The notes beneath the pieces are model-generated. The model was not told where the DNA came from and did not search any database. It saw only the letters and a list, made by a program, of their open reading frames with translations. From the NCBI GenBank assembly GCA_945897795.1, contig CAMDFT010000009.1:1-61219 (forward strand): 61,219 nucleotides of DNA. Direction: 5' to 3'. Made by a program: the position numbers and the translations under genes. Positions 53,954 to 61,219 of the stretch are shown piece by piece; positions within the stretch are counted from its first letter, which is position 1; the number at the start of each line of letters is the position of its first letter. This DNA comes from Limnohabitans sp. Rim8 (lineage in GTDB: Bacteria; Pseudomonadota; Gammaproteobacteria; Burkholderiales; Burkholderiaceae_C).

Positions 53954-56043
53954 CTTTTGGCCTGCGCTGCCGCTGCGACGGATGCGGCCGCCCGCTCCGC
54001 AAATTCGGCCCGCAGCGCCTTGAGCTTTTCGCGCGGGTCTTCTTTGGTGGTGTTTTCGTCCAGCCGCATTTCGGCGATGAAACGGCTGGGCAGGGCGGCC
54101 ACGGTTTCACGGCCTTTTTTGCGGCGGCGGGTCCAGCTCACGGCCAGGCTGCGCTGGGCGCGGGTGATGCCCACATACATCAGGCGACGCTCTTCTTGCA
54201 GGCGCAACAAAATGCCCTCTTGGCTGGCCCCTTCGGTGGTGTCGTCGCCCAGCTTGAAAGGCAGCAAGCCTTCGTTCACCCCCACCAGCGTGACGTGTGG
54301 CCACTCCAAACCCTTGGAGGCGTGCAAGGTCGACAGCGTGACCACGTTTTGGTCTTTCTCGCGATCGCTCAGGGTCGAGATGAGGGAGATGGTTTGCGCC
54401 ACGTCGAGCAGGTTTTTGGTCTCAGCCGCCTCGGCCCCTGTGTGAGCGCCAGTTTCGTCTTCGATCTCGCCGCCGCAGCGCCCGGCCATCCAGTCGCAAA
54501 ACTCCAGCACGTTGGTCCAGCGGGCGCTGGCTACTTTTTCGTTGTCTTCGCCGTCGTACAGGTGCGATTCGTAACCGATCTCTTTCAGCCACTCCAGCAA
54601 GAACGCGAGGGCATCGGTTTTGCCCAAAGTCAGCCGGGCGCGGTGTTCCAGGTCGTTGATGTAGCGGCCAAATTCATGCAGCCCCGCCACTGACCGGGCA
54701 TTGACTGCGCTGGGCAAGCTGCCCGCAAACAGCGATTCGAACAGACTGAGCTTGTACTGGGTGGCGAAGGTGCCCAGCTGGCCCAGCGTTTGGTGGCCAA
54801 TGCCGCGCTTGGGGCTGGTGATGGCGCGCAAAAACGCCGGGTCGTCGTCGTTGTTGATCCACAGGCGAAACCAGGCGCACAGGTCTTTGATTTCGGCCTT
54901 GTCAAAAAAGCTCTGCCCGCCCGACACCTTGTAGGGGATGTTGGCGCGGCGCAGGGCTTGTTCAAACGGCCTGGCCATGTGGTTGGCGCGGTACAAGATG
55001 GCGAAGTCCTTGAACTCGCGGTGTTTGGATTCGAGTGAATGCCCGCCGCGGATCGATTGGATGCGGGCAATCGCCCGGTCGGCCTCGTGCTCTTCGTTCA
55101 CGGCGTCGACCACCCGCACCGGCTCGCCCTCGCCCAATTCAGAGAACAGGGTTTTGGGGTAGAGCTTGGGGTTGGACTCGATGACGTGGTTGGCCGCCCT
55201 CAAAATCGCGCTGGTGGAGCGGTAGTTCTGCTCCAGCTTGATGACTTTGAGCTGCGGAAAATCCACCGGCAAGCGCTTGAGGTTGTCCAGCGTCGCACCG
55301 CGCCAGCCATAAATCGACTGGTCGTCGTCGCCCACCGCCGTGAAGCGCGCCCGCTCACCCACCAGGTGTTTCAGCACCTCGTATTGGGTGGCGTTGGTGT
55401 CTTGGTATTCGTCCACCAGCACATGGCCCATCTTGGCCTGCCAGCGCTCGCGCACCTCGGGGTAGTCGGCCAGCAGCTTCAGGGGCAGGCCGATCAGGTC
55501 GTCAAAGTCCACGCTTTGGTAAGCCGTGAGCCGCTCTTGGTAGAGCGCCATGATGCGGGCGATCACGCGGGCGTTGTCGTCGGGGGCAAGGGCTGTGGCC
55601 TGCTCGGCATTGAGCCCCATGTTTTTCCACAGGCTGATGGTCCACTGCCACTGGCGGGCGATGGCCGCGTCGGTGGTGCCGCCGCAGTCTCTCAAGATGC
55701 TGGTCACGTCGTCGGCGTCCATGATGCTGAACTGCGGCTTGAGGCCCAGCACTGCGCCGTCTTCGCGCATGATGCGCACGCCCAAAGCGTGGAAGGTGCA
55801 GATCAGCACATCCTTGGAGGCGCGGCCAATCAGCTGTTTGGCCCGCTCGCGCATTTCGGCGGCGGCTTTGTTGGTGAAGGTGATGGCGGCGATGCGTTTG
55901 GGCTCAAGCCCGGCCTCGATCAGCCGCCCGATCTTGTGTGTGATCACCCGCGTCTTGCCCGAACCGGCCCCGGCCAGCACAAGGCAAGGGCCGGAGACAA
56001 AGTTCACGGCTTCGAGTTGGGCGTTGTTGAGACCGGCTGACAT
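53950..56043 (-). CDS. rep: ATP-dependent DNA helicase Rep (UvrD/Rep family)
   Basis: A 697-residue superfamily 1A helicase. Motifs are: Q-motif LNNAQLEAV, I AGAGSGKT, Ia ITFTNKAAAEM, II VDEYQDTN, III GDDDQSIYGWRGA, IV QNYRST, V VVTLSTLHASKGLEW and VI EERRLMYVGITRAQ. Motifs and length match Rep more closely than UvrD. Rep clears protein blocks from replicating DNA. A DnaA-box-like CGTGGATAA lies just upstream of its start (about 56054-56062). Confidence 0.94.
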   Translation of the reverse strand: MSAGLNNAQLEAVNFVSGPCLVLAGAGSGKTRVITHKIGRLIEAGLEPKRIAAITFTNKAAAEMRERAKQLIGRASKDVLICTFHALGVRIMREDGAVLGLKPQFSIMDADDVTSILRDCGGTTDAAIARQWQWTISLWKNMGLNAEQATALAPDDNARVIARIMALYQERLTAYQSVDFDDLIGLPLKLLADYPEVRERWQAKMGHVLVDEYQDTNATQYEVLKHLVGERARFTAVGDDDQSIYGWRGATLDNLKRLPVDFPQLKVIKLEQNYRSTSAILRAANHVIESNPKLYPKTLFSELGEGEPVRVVDAVNEEHEADRAIARIQSIRGGHSLESKHREFKDFAILYRANHMARPFEQALRRANIPYKVSGGQSFFDKAEIKDLCAWFRLWINNDDDPAFLRAITSPKRGIGHQTLGQLGTFATQYKLSLFESLFAGSLPSAVNARSVAGLHEFGRYINDLEHRARLTLGKTDALAFLLEWLKEIGYESHLYDGEDNEKVASARWTNVLEFCDWMAGRCGGEIEDETGAHTGAEAAETKNLLDVAQTISLISTLSDREKDQNVVTLSTLHASKGLEWPHVTLVGVNEGLLPFKLGDDTTEGASQEGILLRLQEERRLMYVGITRAQRSLAVSWTRRRKKGRETVAALPSRFIAEMRLDENTTKEDPREKLKALRAEFAERAAASVAAAAQAKR

Positions 56044-56099
56044 GTATAAATTGGCGTGGATAACTAGGCTAGACGTGAAAATCTAGAAGCGAAAGGCGT

Positions 56100-56519
56100 T
56101 CAGGACAACACCGGAACACCAGCTTGCTGCGCTGCCTCGCCAAGTTGGGCATCCAGCGTGGCCAGCGGCAGGCCCTTTCTCAGTGCCAACTCCAAATAAG
56201 CCGCGTCGTAGGCGCTCAGGCTATAGCGCCGGGCCAGGTCCAAGGTGTCGTGTAAGGCACGCAGGCTGGTTTCACCGTCTGTACGGATGTCGAGTGCCTC
56301 GAGCAAAGCCACAAAAGTCGAGGCTTGGGCTTGGGTGATCTTTTCGAGACGCAGGCTTTTGGCCATCACATTGGCCGCCTCCAAATGCCAAAGAGACGGT
56401 ACCTGGGCCCCAGTGTCTTGCAAGCGGTCCAGCACTTGCTGGGCCAAAGCCAGCCCGGCGGGGTTGCTTTGTGGCAGCAGCCACAGCATGGCCACCGAGT
56501 TGTCGAGCACAAAACTCAT
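56100..56519 (-). CDS. vapC: VapC-type PIN-domain toxin (second module)
   Basis: A 139-residue PIN protein with Asp in FVLDNSVAMLWLL, Glu in LWHLEAANVMAKSL and Asp in LSAYDAAYLELALRKGLPLA, the four-acid PIN site. The start overlaps the antitoxin stop as ATGA. It lies 56 bp after the rep region on the minus strand, upstream of rep. Confidence 0.9.
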   Translation of the reverse strand: MSFVLDNSVAMLWLLPQSNPAGLALAQQVLDRLQDTGAQVPSLWHLEAANVMAKSLRLEKITQAQASTFVALLEALDIRTDGETSLRALHDTLDLARRYSLSAYDAAYLELALRKGLPLATLDAQLGEAAQQAGVPVLS

Positions 56520-56770
56520 GCGCGGCCTTCGCCAATCAGTGCGGCCAAATCCACCCCTGTGCCAGCACCGTTGTCCTGTTGTTGCCGAGTGAACGCGCGC
56601 ATTTTGGCCACCGCCTCGGCGCGTTGTTGGTCGGGCGCATCGACGGGCGTCAAGCGTGCCACGGTCACACCCCGCACCGAGATGTCAAATGTTTGCCCGG
56701 CCTGCACCTGACGCAAAAACTGCGGCAAGTGGGTCTTGGCTTCATAAGCGCCGATGGTTTGGATCGTCAT
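56516..56770 (-). CDS. Phd/YefM-type antitoxin
   Basis: An 84-residue antitoxin of the Phd/YefM fold: MTIQTIGAYEAKTHLPQFLR is the classical N terminus, with FDISVRGVTVARLTP following. The C-terminal part (KMRAFTRQQQDNGA) should bind the PIN toxin. A 10-bp direct repeat upstream may be its binding site. Confidence 0.88.
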   Translation of the reverse strand: MTIQTIGAYEAKTHLPQFLRQVQAGQTFDISVRGVTVARLTPVDAPDQQRAEAVAKMRAFTRQQQDNGAGTGVDLAALIGEGRA

Positions 56771-56802
56771 GGTGAACGGCTTTGCTGAGGATTGGAAAAG
56801 TG

Positions 56803-56829
56803 ATTGTAGACCAGTTCAATAGACCAGTT
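56803..56829 (-). promoter_or_regulatory. Direct repeats at the phd/vapC promoter
   Basis: TAGACCAGTT occurs at 56807-56816 and again at 56820-56829, a 13-bp period, about 35 bp upstream of the antitoxin ATG. On the minus strand the first copy abuts TACAAT (56808-56803), a good -10. I found no convincing -35. The repeats are a candidate operator for the antitoxin. Confidence 0.6.
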
Positions 56830-56956
56830 GCGCGTTTTGAATCGGGTTTTTGTGAGAGCGCATGGCTGCGCACATCCCGTTGGGGATGCCTTCCCGCCCA
56901 AGCATTTGTCAGGCAAGCGGCCTTGGCTGCGTCTGAAATGCCCTGACAATCTTGGT

Positions 56957-57925
56957 ATGTTAGAAGTCCTGCGCGTCACCTTTCCCTTTTTTGCCTTGGT
57001 ACTGTGCGGCTATGCCGCCGCCCGCCTGAAGTGGTTGCCGCTGGAGGCGATTTCAGGACTGAACGGCTTTGTGCTGTTTTTTGCCTTGCCTTGCATGTTG
57101 TTTCGTTTTGGCGCGGACACGCCCATCGCGCAGTTGCTCGATGCGGGGGTGTTTTTCACGTATTTGTTTTGCGCGCTGGTGCTGGTGGCGTTCAGCATCG
57201 CCATCAGCTTGAATGGGCGCATCCGTTGGAACGACGCGTCTTTGGGAGCTTTGGTGGCGGCCTTTCCCAACACGGGCTTTATGGGTGTGCCGCTCTTGGT
57301 GGCTTTGCTGGGGGCGCAGGCGGTGGGGCCTGCGATTGTGACCATCGTGGTGGACTTGGTGATCACGTCTTCTTTGTGCGTGGCCTTGTCGCGCATGGAT
57401 GCGGCAGGGGAGCATGGCGCGGTTGTGGCCGCTCGCAAAGCGCTGGCGGGGGTGCTGCGCAACCCGATGCCCTGGGCCATTTCTTTGGGGGCTGCGTTTT
57501 CTTACGGTGGTTGGCCCTTGAGTGGCCCGGTGAACGCAACGGTGGGTTTGCTGGCCGATGCCGCTTCGCCTGTCGCCTTGTTCACCATTGGCGCGGTGCT
57601 GGCGCGCTCCCAAATGCTGGCCCATGAGCGGCCGGACGGGCCGTTGGGCTTGGCCGATTACTTGCCCGTGGCCTTGATCAAGCTGGTGCTGCATCCCTTG
57701 CTGGTCTTGTTGGTCGGCTTGACCGCCATTCAATGGGGCGTACCGATCGAGCCTTTTGCCTTGCAGGTGATCGTGTTGGTGGCTGCGCTGCCCAGTGCCA
57801 GCAATGTGTCCTTGCTGGCCGAGCGGCTGGGGGCCGACAACGGGCGCATCGCACGCATCATTCTGGTGACCACGGTGGCTGCGTTTTTTACCTTTTCCGG
57901 GGTGGTGGCCTTGTTCCAGGTCTGA
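56957..57925 (+). CDS. AEC-family transporter
   Basis: A 322-residue membrane protein of the auxin efflux carrier family with about ten helices, including LEVLRVTFPFFALVLCGYAA, FVLFFALPCMLFRFG, GALVAAFPNTGFMGVPLLVA and ALPSASNVSLLAERLG. Members export or import carboxylates such as malate or malonate. The ATG at 56957 is inside a longer open frame, of which the first 43 residues are unlike the family. It converges on priA. Confidence 0.9.
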   Translation: MLEVLRVTFPFFALVLCGYAAARLKWLPLEAISGLNGFVLFFALPCMLFRFGADTPIAQLLDAGVFFTYLFCALVLVAFSIAISLNGRIRWNDASLGALVAAFPNTGFMGVPLLVALLGAQAVGPAIVTIVVDLVITSSLCVALSRMDAAGEHGAVVAARKALAGVLRNPMPWAISLGAAFSYGGWPLSGPVNATVGLLADAASPVALFTIGAVLARSQMLAHERPDGPLGLADYLPVALIKLVLHPLLVLLVGLTAIQWGVPIEPFALQVIVLVAALPSASNVSLLAERLGADNGRIARIILVTTVAAFFTFSGVVALFQV

Positions 57926-57943
57926 GGGCCAAGGCGGGCGGGC

Positions 57944-60049
57944 TCAAATCGCCTGCGGGTCCACGTCCACCAGCCAGCGGATCACGCCTTTGTGTTCGGG
58001 TTGGCTGCGCACTTGGTGCAACACGCCGTGCAGGTGCCACAGCATTTTTTGCAGCGCCATGCGGCTGGGGCTTTCCAACAGCATTTGGGCGCGTTCCACA
58101 TCGGCCACGCGCTGCATGCTCATGGGCACGGCGGGGTACACACTCACTTGAAGCACCAAATCCACCGTGGACGGGTCGGCGCTCAGCTGGGCTTCCAGGG
58201 CTTCGCGGGCGGCGTTCAGCAGGCCCTGGGCGGCTTCTTGGGTTCGGGCGTCTGCGCGCAGCAGGGCCTGGTGGCTGATGGGCGGCAGGTCGGCGGCGGT
58301 GCGCTCGGCCAACTCGCTGGCCGCAAAGGCCGGGTAGTCGTGTTTTTTGAGCGCTTCAAACAGCGCGTGTTGTGGGTGAAAGGTTTGCACCCACATTTCA
58401 CTCGTGGCACTTTGGGCGGCGTCGCGCCCGGCGCGGCCTGCTGCTTGCATGAGCAGCGCAAACAGCCGCTCGGGCGCGCGAAAGTCGCTTGAAAACAGCG
58501 CTGTGTCGGGGTTGACGGCGGCCACCAAGGTGATGCGCCTGAAGTCGTGTCCCTTGGCGATCATCTGCGTGCCGACCAAGACATCCACCTCGCCGGAGTG
58601 CACCTGCGCCAGTTGGCTTTCGAGTGCGCCTTTGAGGCGTGTGCTGTCGGCGTCGATGCGGGAGATGCGCACCGGGGTGCCGTCGGGGCGCAAGACATGC
58701 GCCAACAACTCGCCCAAGTGTTCTTCGAGCTGTTCGGTGCCCCGGCCGATGGGCGCGATATCGGCGTTGCCGCATTCGGGGCAAGCGCGGGGCACGCGCT
58801 CGGTCAGCCCGCAGTGGTGGCAGCGCAGGGTGCGGTCGATCTTGTGGAACACCCGAAACGCGCTGCAGTGTTTGCACTCGCTTTTCCAGCCGCAGTCGGC
58901 GCAGTGCAGCACCGGGGCGTAGCCGCGTCGGTTGAGCAGCAGCATGCATTGTTCGCCGCGTTCCACCCGCTCTTGGATGGCGGCCACCAGCTGGGTGGAC
59001 AGCACGGCGCGGCGCGGCTGTTTGTTCATGTCCACGCGCCGCACTTTGGGCAAAAGCGCAGTACCAATGCGCGACGGCATCAACAAGCGCTGGTAACGGC
59101 CGCCTGGATCTTCGGAGTTGGCCGGGCGGCTGAGGTGCCAGCTTTCCAGCGAAGGCGTGGCCGAGGCCAGCAGCACCGTGGCGTTTTGAAGCTTGCCCCG
59201 GTACACGGCCAAGTCGCGGGCCGAGTAGCGTGCGCCTTCTTGCTGTTTGTAGCTGGGGTCGTGTTCTTCATCGACCACGATCAGTTTGAGGTGCGGCATG
59301 GACGCAAAAATGGCCATGCGTGTGCCCAGCACGATGCGGGCGTGGCCTGCATGGGCGGCCAGCCAGCCCTTCAGGCGCTGGGCAGGCGTCATGCCGCTGT
59401 GCATGGATACCACCGCTTCGCTGCCAAAACGCGCTCGCACCCGCTCTTCGAGCTGGGGTGTGAGGTTGATCTCAGGCACCATGAGCAAAGCTTGGGCTTG
59501 TGGGGCGGTGGCCAACATGCGTTCGACGGCTTGTAAATACACCTCGGTTTTGCCGCTGCCGGTGCTGCCAAACAACAGGAAGGGCCCGGTGCCGCTGGCC
59601 ATTTGCGCCAGCACGGTGCCTTGCTCTTCTGAGAGGGCGGGGCCGGGCGTGGTTTGCACGGCACAGTCGGCGGTTTGTTTTTTCAGACGTCGCGCCAGTT
59701 GTTCGGAAGTCAGGTCGCGGAGTTGCGGCGGCAAGGCCGCCAAGGCCACTTCGCCCAAAGAGCGCTGGTAATACTGGGCCGAAAATTGCACCAGTTGACG
59801 CCATGCGCTGTCCAGCGGGGCCAGGCCTTCGAGCACGCCGAGCACGTCGCGCACTGCCGATTCGGGCATGTCCGCCGGGGCTGCATCGCGCAGCGCCCAG
59901 ACCACACCCAGCACGTCTCGCTTGCCCAAGGGCACGCGCACGAGTTGTCCCAATTGCACCCCAAAGGGGCTGCGGTAACTCAGCAGACCCCCGACGGGGC
60001 TGTGGGCGGGGGTCTGGATGGCAACATCGATCCAGTGGTGTGCGCTCAC
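57944..60049 (-). CDS. priA: Primosomal helicase PriA
   Basis: A 701-residue replication-restart helicase. It has an N-terminal DNA-binding domain, Walker A GSTGSGKTEVY, DEEH box (VVDEEHDPSY), zinc-binding cysteines (CADCGWKSECKHC and CHHCGLTERVPRACPECG) and VGTQMIAKGHDF, AGRAGRD. It loads DnaB at stalled forks. The gene follows hemE on the same strand after 398 bp. Confidence 0.97.
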   Translation of the reverse strand: MSAHHWIDVAIQTPAHSPVGGLLSYRSPFGVQLGQLVRVPLGKRDVLGVVWALRDAAPADMPESAVRDVLGVLEGLAPLDSAWRQLVQFSAQYYQRSLGEVALAALPPQLRDLTSEQLARRLKKQTADCAVQTTPGPALSEEQGTVLAQMASGTGPFLLFGSTGSGKTEVYLQAVERMLATAPQAQALLMVPEINLTPQLEERVRARFGSEAVVSMHSGMTPAQRLKGWLAAHAGHARIVLGTRMAIFASMPHLKLIVVDEEHDPSYKQQEGARYSARDLAVYRGKLQNATVLLASATPSLESWHLSRPANSEDPGGRYQRLLMPSRIGTALLPKVRRVDMNKQPRRAVLSTQLVAAIQERVERGEQCMLLLNRRGYAPVLHCADCGWKSECKHCSAFRVFHKIDRTLRCHHCGLTERVPRACPECGNADIAPIGRGTEQLEEHLGELLAHVLRPDGTPVRISRIDADSTRLKGALESQLAQVHSGEVDVLVGTQMIAKGHDFRRITLVAAVNPDTALFSSDFRAPERLFALLMQAAGRAGRDAAQSATSEMWVQTFHPQHALFEALKKHDYPAFAASELAERTAADLPPISHQALLRADARTQEAAQGLLNAAREALEAQLSADPSTVDLVLQVSVYPAVPMSMQRVADVERAQMLLESPSRMALQKMLWHLHGVLHQVRSQPEHKGVIRWLVDVDPQAI

Positions 60050-60447
60050 ATTGTTTCCGATGTTTTGTTGTGAATTTGTCAGTATTGCAAGTTAGCTGAA
60101 TTCTTGAAAGAGGGGCTAAGTCCTTGATTTCAAAGCGCTTTGGGGTTGATTCAGAAAATCTGTGGATAACTTTGTTGAAAACTCTGTCGGGATGCCCCGG
60201 AAGCCTTGAAAATCAAGCCTTCCGTCAAAATGCCCGTTCAATGTGCAGGAAATAAAGTCCAATGAAATCAACGACTTGCGAGAGGGGGTTTGGGCCCCTT
60301 ATGTTGCTGTGCAGCAGAACGACGGGTTTTCAGCTGATGTCTACTTTTGTGCATAAGTCAAGCGTCAAGCCGCTTTTATTTTGTTAAAAAAGTGCTTGTG
60401 CGCTTGATTTTTATGCTAGTCGGGCGTTCGGTCCAAGCCCGTCGCGT
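60050..60447. other. AT-richer gene-free region between hemE and priA
   Basis: This 398-bp gap carries no open frame of note. Two nonamers match the DnaA-box consensus TTATNCACA read on the minus strand: TGTGGATAA at 60161-60169 and TGTGCATAA at 60348-60356. A weak hairpin with a T-run on the minus strand (around 60387-60415) may end hemE transcription, and part of the gap must hold the priA promoter. No tRNA is visible. Confidence 0.6.
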
Positions 60448-61219
60448 TCACTTTTGGCGCAGGGCCTTCGAATGGCTGTGCACTGCCTCGACCAATGCCG
60501 TCACATGCTCAGGCGGGGTGTACTGGCTGATGCCGTGACCCAAATTGAAGATGTGCGTGGGGCCTGAGGTGCTGCGGTCGGTGTGCGGCGTGCCAAAGCT
60601 GTCCAGCACCCGGTGCACCTCGGTGGCGATCTGCGCGGGGGGTGCAAACAGGATGTTCGGGTCGATGTTGCCTTGCAGAGCTTTGCCGGGGCCGCCAACT
60701 TCGCCGCCCACCAGGGCGCGTGCGCGGCCCAGGTTCATGGTCCAGTCCAGCCCCAGCACATCGCAGTTCAGACCCGCCATCTCGGGCAGCCACAAGCCGC
60801 CGCCTTTGGTGAAGACGATGCTGGGGATGCGCTGGCCGTTGTGCTCGGTTTTGAGCTGGCTCAGCACGCGGGCCGTATAGGCCAGGCTGAACTGCTGAAA
60901 AGCCCCATCGGCCAGCACGCCACCCCAGCTGTCAAACACCATGACCGCTTGGGCGCCGGCTTCGATTTGGGTGTTCAGGTACAGGGCCACGGCGTCGGCG
61001 TTGATGGCCAAAATGCGGTGCATCAGGTCTGGGCGGCTGTACATCAGGGTTTTGACGTGGCGGTAGTCGTCAGAACCTGCGCCCTCGACCATGTAGCAGG
61101 CCAGCGTCCAGGGGCTGCCGGAAAAGCCGATGAGGGGCACACGGCCGTTCAGCGCCTTGCGGATCGACGTGACCGCGTCAAACACGTAGCGCAGCTTGTT
61201 CATGTCGGGCACGGCCAGC
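60448..61219 (-). CDS. hemE: Uroporphyrinogen decarboxylase, C-terminal part (5' end outside window)
   Basis: HemE makes coproporphyrinogen III, the first step of the tetrapyrrole branch to haem. About 255 codons are visible, with [32 protein letters not shown] and the C-terminal signature [18 protein letters not shown]. The frame continues through the window edge. Its N-terminal quarter, with the substrate-binding RQAGR motif, is missing. Confidence 0.97.
   Translation of the reverse strand, partial: LAVPDMNKLRYVFDAVTSIRKALNGRVPLIGFSGSPWTLACYMVEGAGSDDYRHVKTLMYSRPDLMHRILAINADAVALYLNTQIEAGAQAVMVFDSWGGVLADGAFQQFSLAYTARVLSQLKTEHNGQRIPSIVFTKGGGLWLPEMAGLNCDVLGLDWTMNLGRARALVGGEVGGPGKALQGNIDPNILFAPPAQIATEVHRVLDSFGTPHTDRSTSGPTHIFNLGHGISQYTPPEHVTALVEAVHSHSKALRQK

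Noticed and set aside
60050..60447. Chromosomal replication origin
   Set aside because: Two DnaA boxes are suggestive, but no box cluster, AT-rich unwinding element or dnaA/dnaN neighbour is visible. Kept only as a finding to test.
1..61219. CRISPR arrays, insertion sequences, tRNA or rRNA genes, prophage
   Set aside because: I looked for regular spaced repeats, transposase motifs, cloverleaf candidates and phage structural genes and saw none.

Overview
This window is a piece of a bacterial chromosome with high G+C content and dense coding. The gene content suggests a betaproteobacterium of the order Burkholderiales, most likely the family Comamonadaceae. Clues are orphan Bug/TctC binding proteins, a SAH riboswitch in front of ahcY, the amgK-lptD-surA-rsmA neighbourhood, TonB with two ExbD copies, and the hemE-priA pair. 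This placement is inference from gene content. Nearly all of the 61 kb is coding. I see no rRNA, tRNA, CRISPR array, insertion sequence or prophage.

Layout. 1-3.2 kb: end of a UvrA-type gene, a palindromic repeat, a methyltransferase and a HAD hydrolase. 3.2-6.55 kb: a methyl-cycle operon on the minus strand (ahcY, tlyA, metF, then the HAD gene) behind an S-adenosylhomocysteine riboswitch. 6.6-13.1 kb: envelope and ribosome genes, with rsmE and amgK on the minus strand diverging from lptD-surA-rsmA. 13.1-14.2 kb: an RNase Sa/barnase-like ribonuclease with its barstar inhibitor. 14.4-18.9 kb: maeB, a MOSC protein and pepP. 19-20.4 kb: a higBA toxin-antitoxin pair and murU, the partner of amgK in peptidoglycan recycling. 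20.5-25.3 kb: a Rieske oxygenase, psd, a two-gene ABC exporter and a 3-hydroxyacyl-CoA dehydrogenase. 25.5-30.6 kb: an HTH protein with an AT-rich upstream region, a crotonase, and a compact signalling cluster (metallophosphoesterase, Ser/Thr kinase fused to a Usp domain, SrkA-like kinase).

30.7-36.4 kb: an amidohydrolase diverging from a family 5 solute-binding protein, then two MFS transporters. 36.5-40.9 kb: htpG, a vapBC module, an RluF-type pseudouridine synthase and a Crp/Fnr regulator. 41-50.6 kb: a catabolic uptake operon (acyl-CoA ligase, LivGHMKF-type ABC transporter, PaaK-like ligase) with a Bug/TctC protein after it. A strong inverted repeat lies between this operon and the Crp/Fnr gene. 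50.9-53.5 kb: tonB-exbB-exbD-exbD. 53.5-61.2 kb: a lipoprotein, rep, a phd/vapC module, an AEC transporter, priA and the end of hemE.

Points of most interest: (1) a phosphatase and a kinase-Usp fusion coupled by a TTGA overlap and followed by a second kinase; (2) a likely operator at -41.5 between the Crp/Fnr gene and the two-ligase uptake operon; (3) a near-consensus higBA promoter that places +1 on the A of the toxin start codon, so the mRNA may be leaderless; (4) the SAH riboswitch; (5) a palindromic repeat that supplies the last eight residues of a methyltransferase; (6) four toxin/antidote modules in about 43 kb of otherwise housekeeping sequence.
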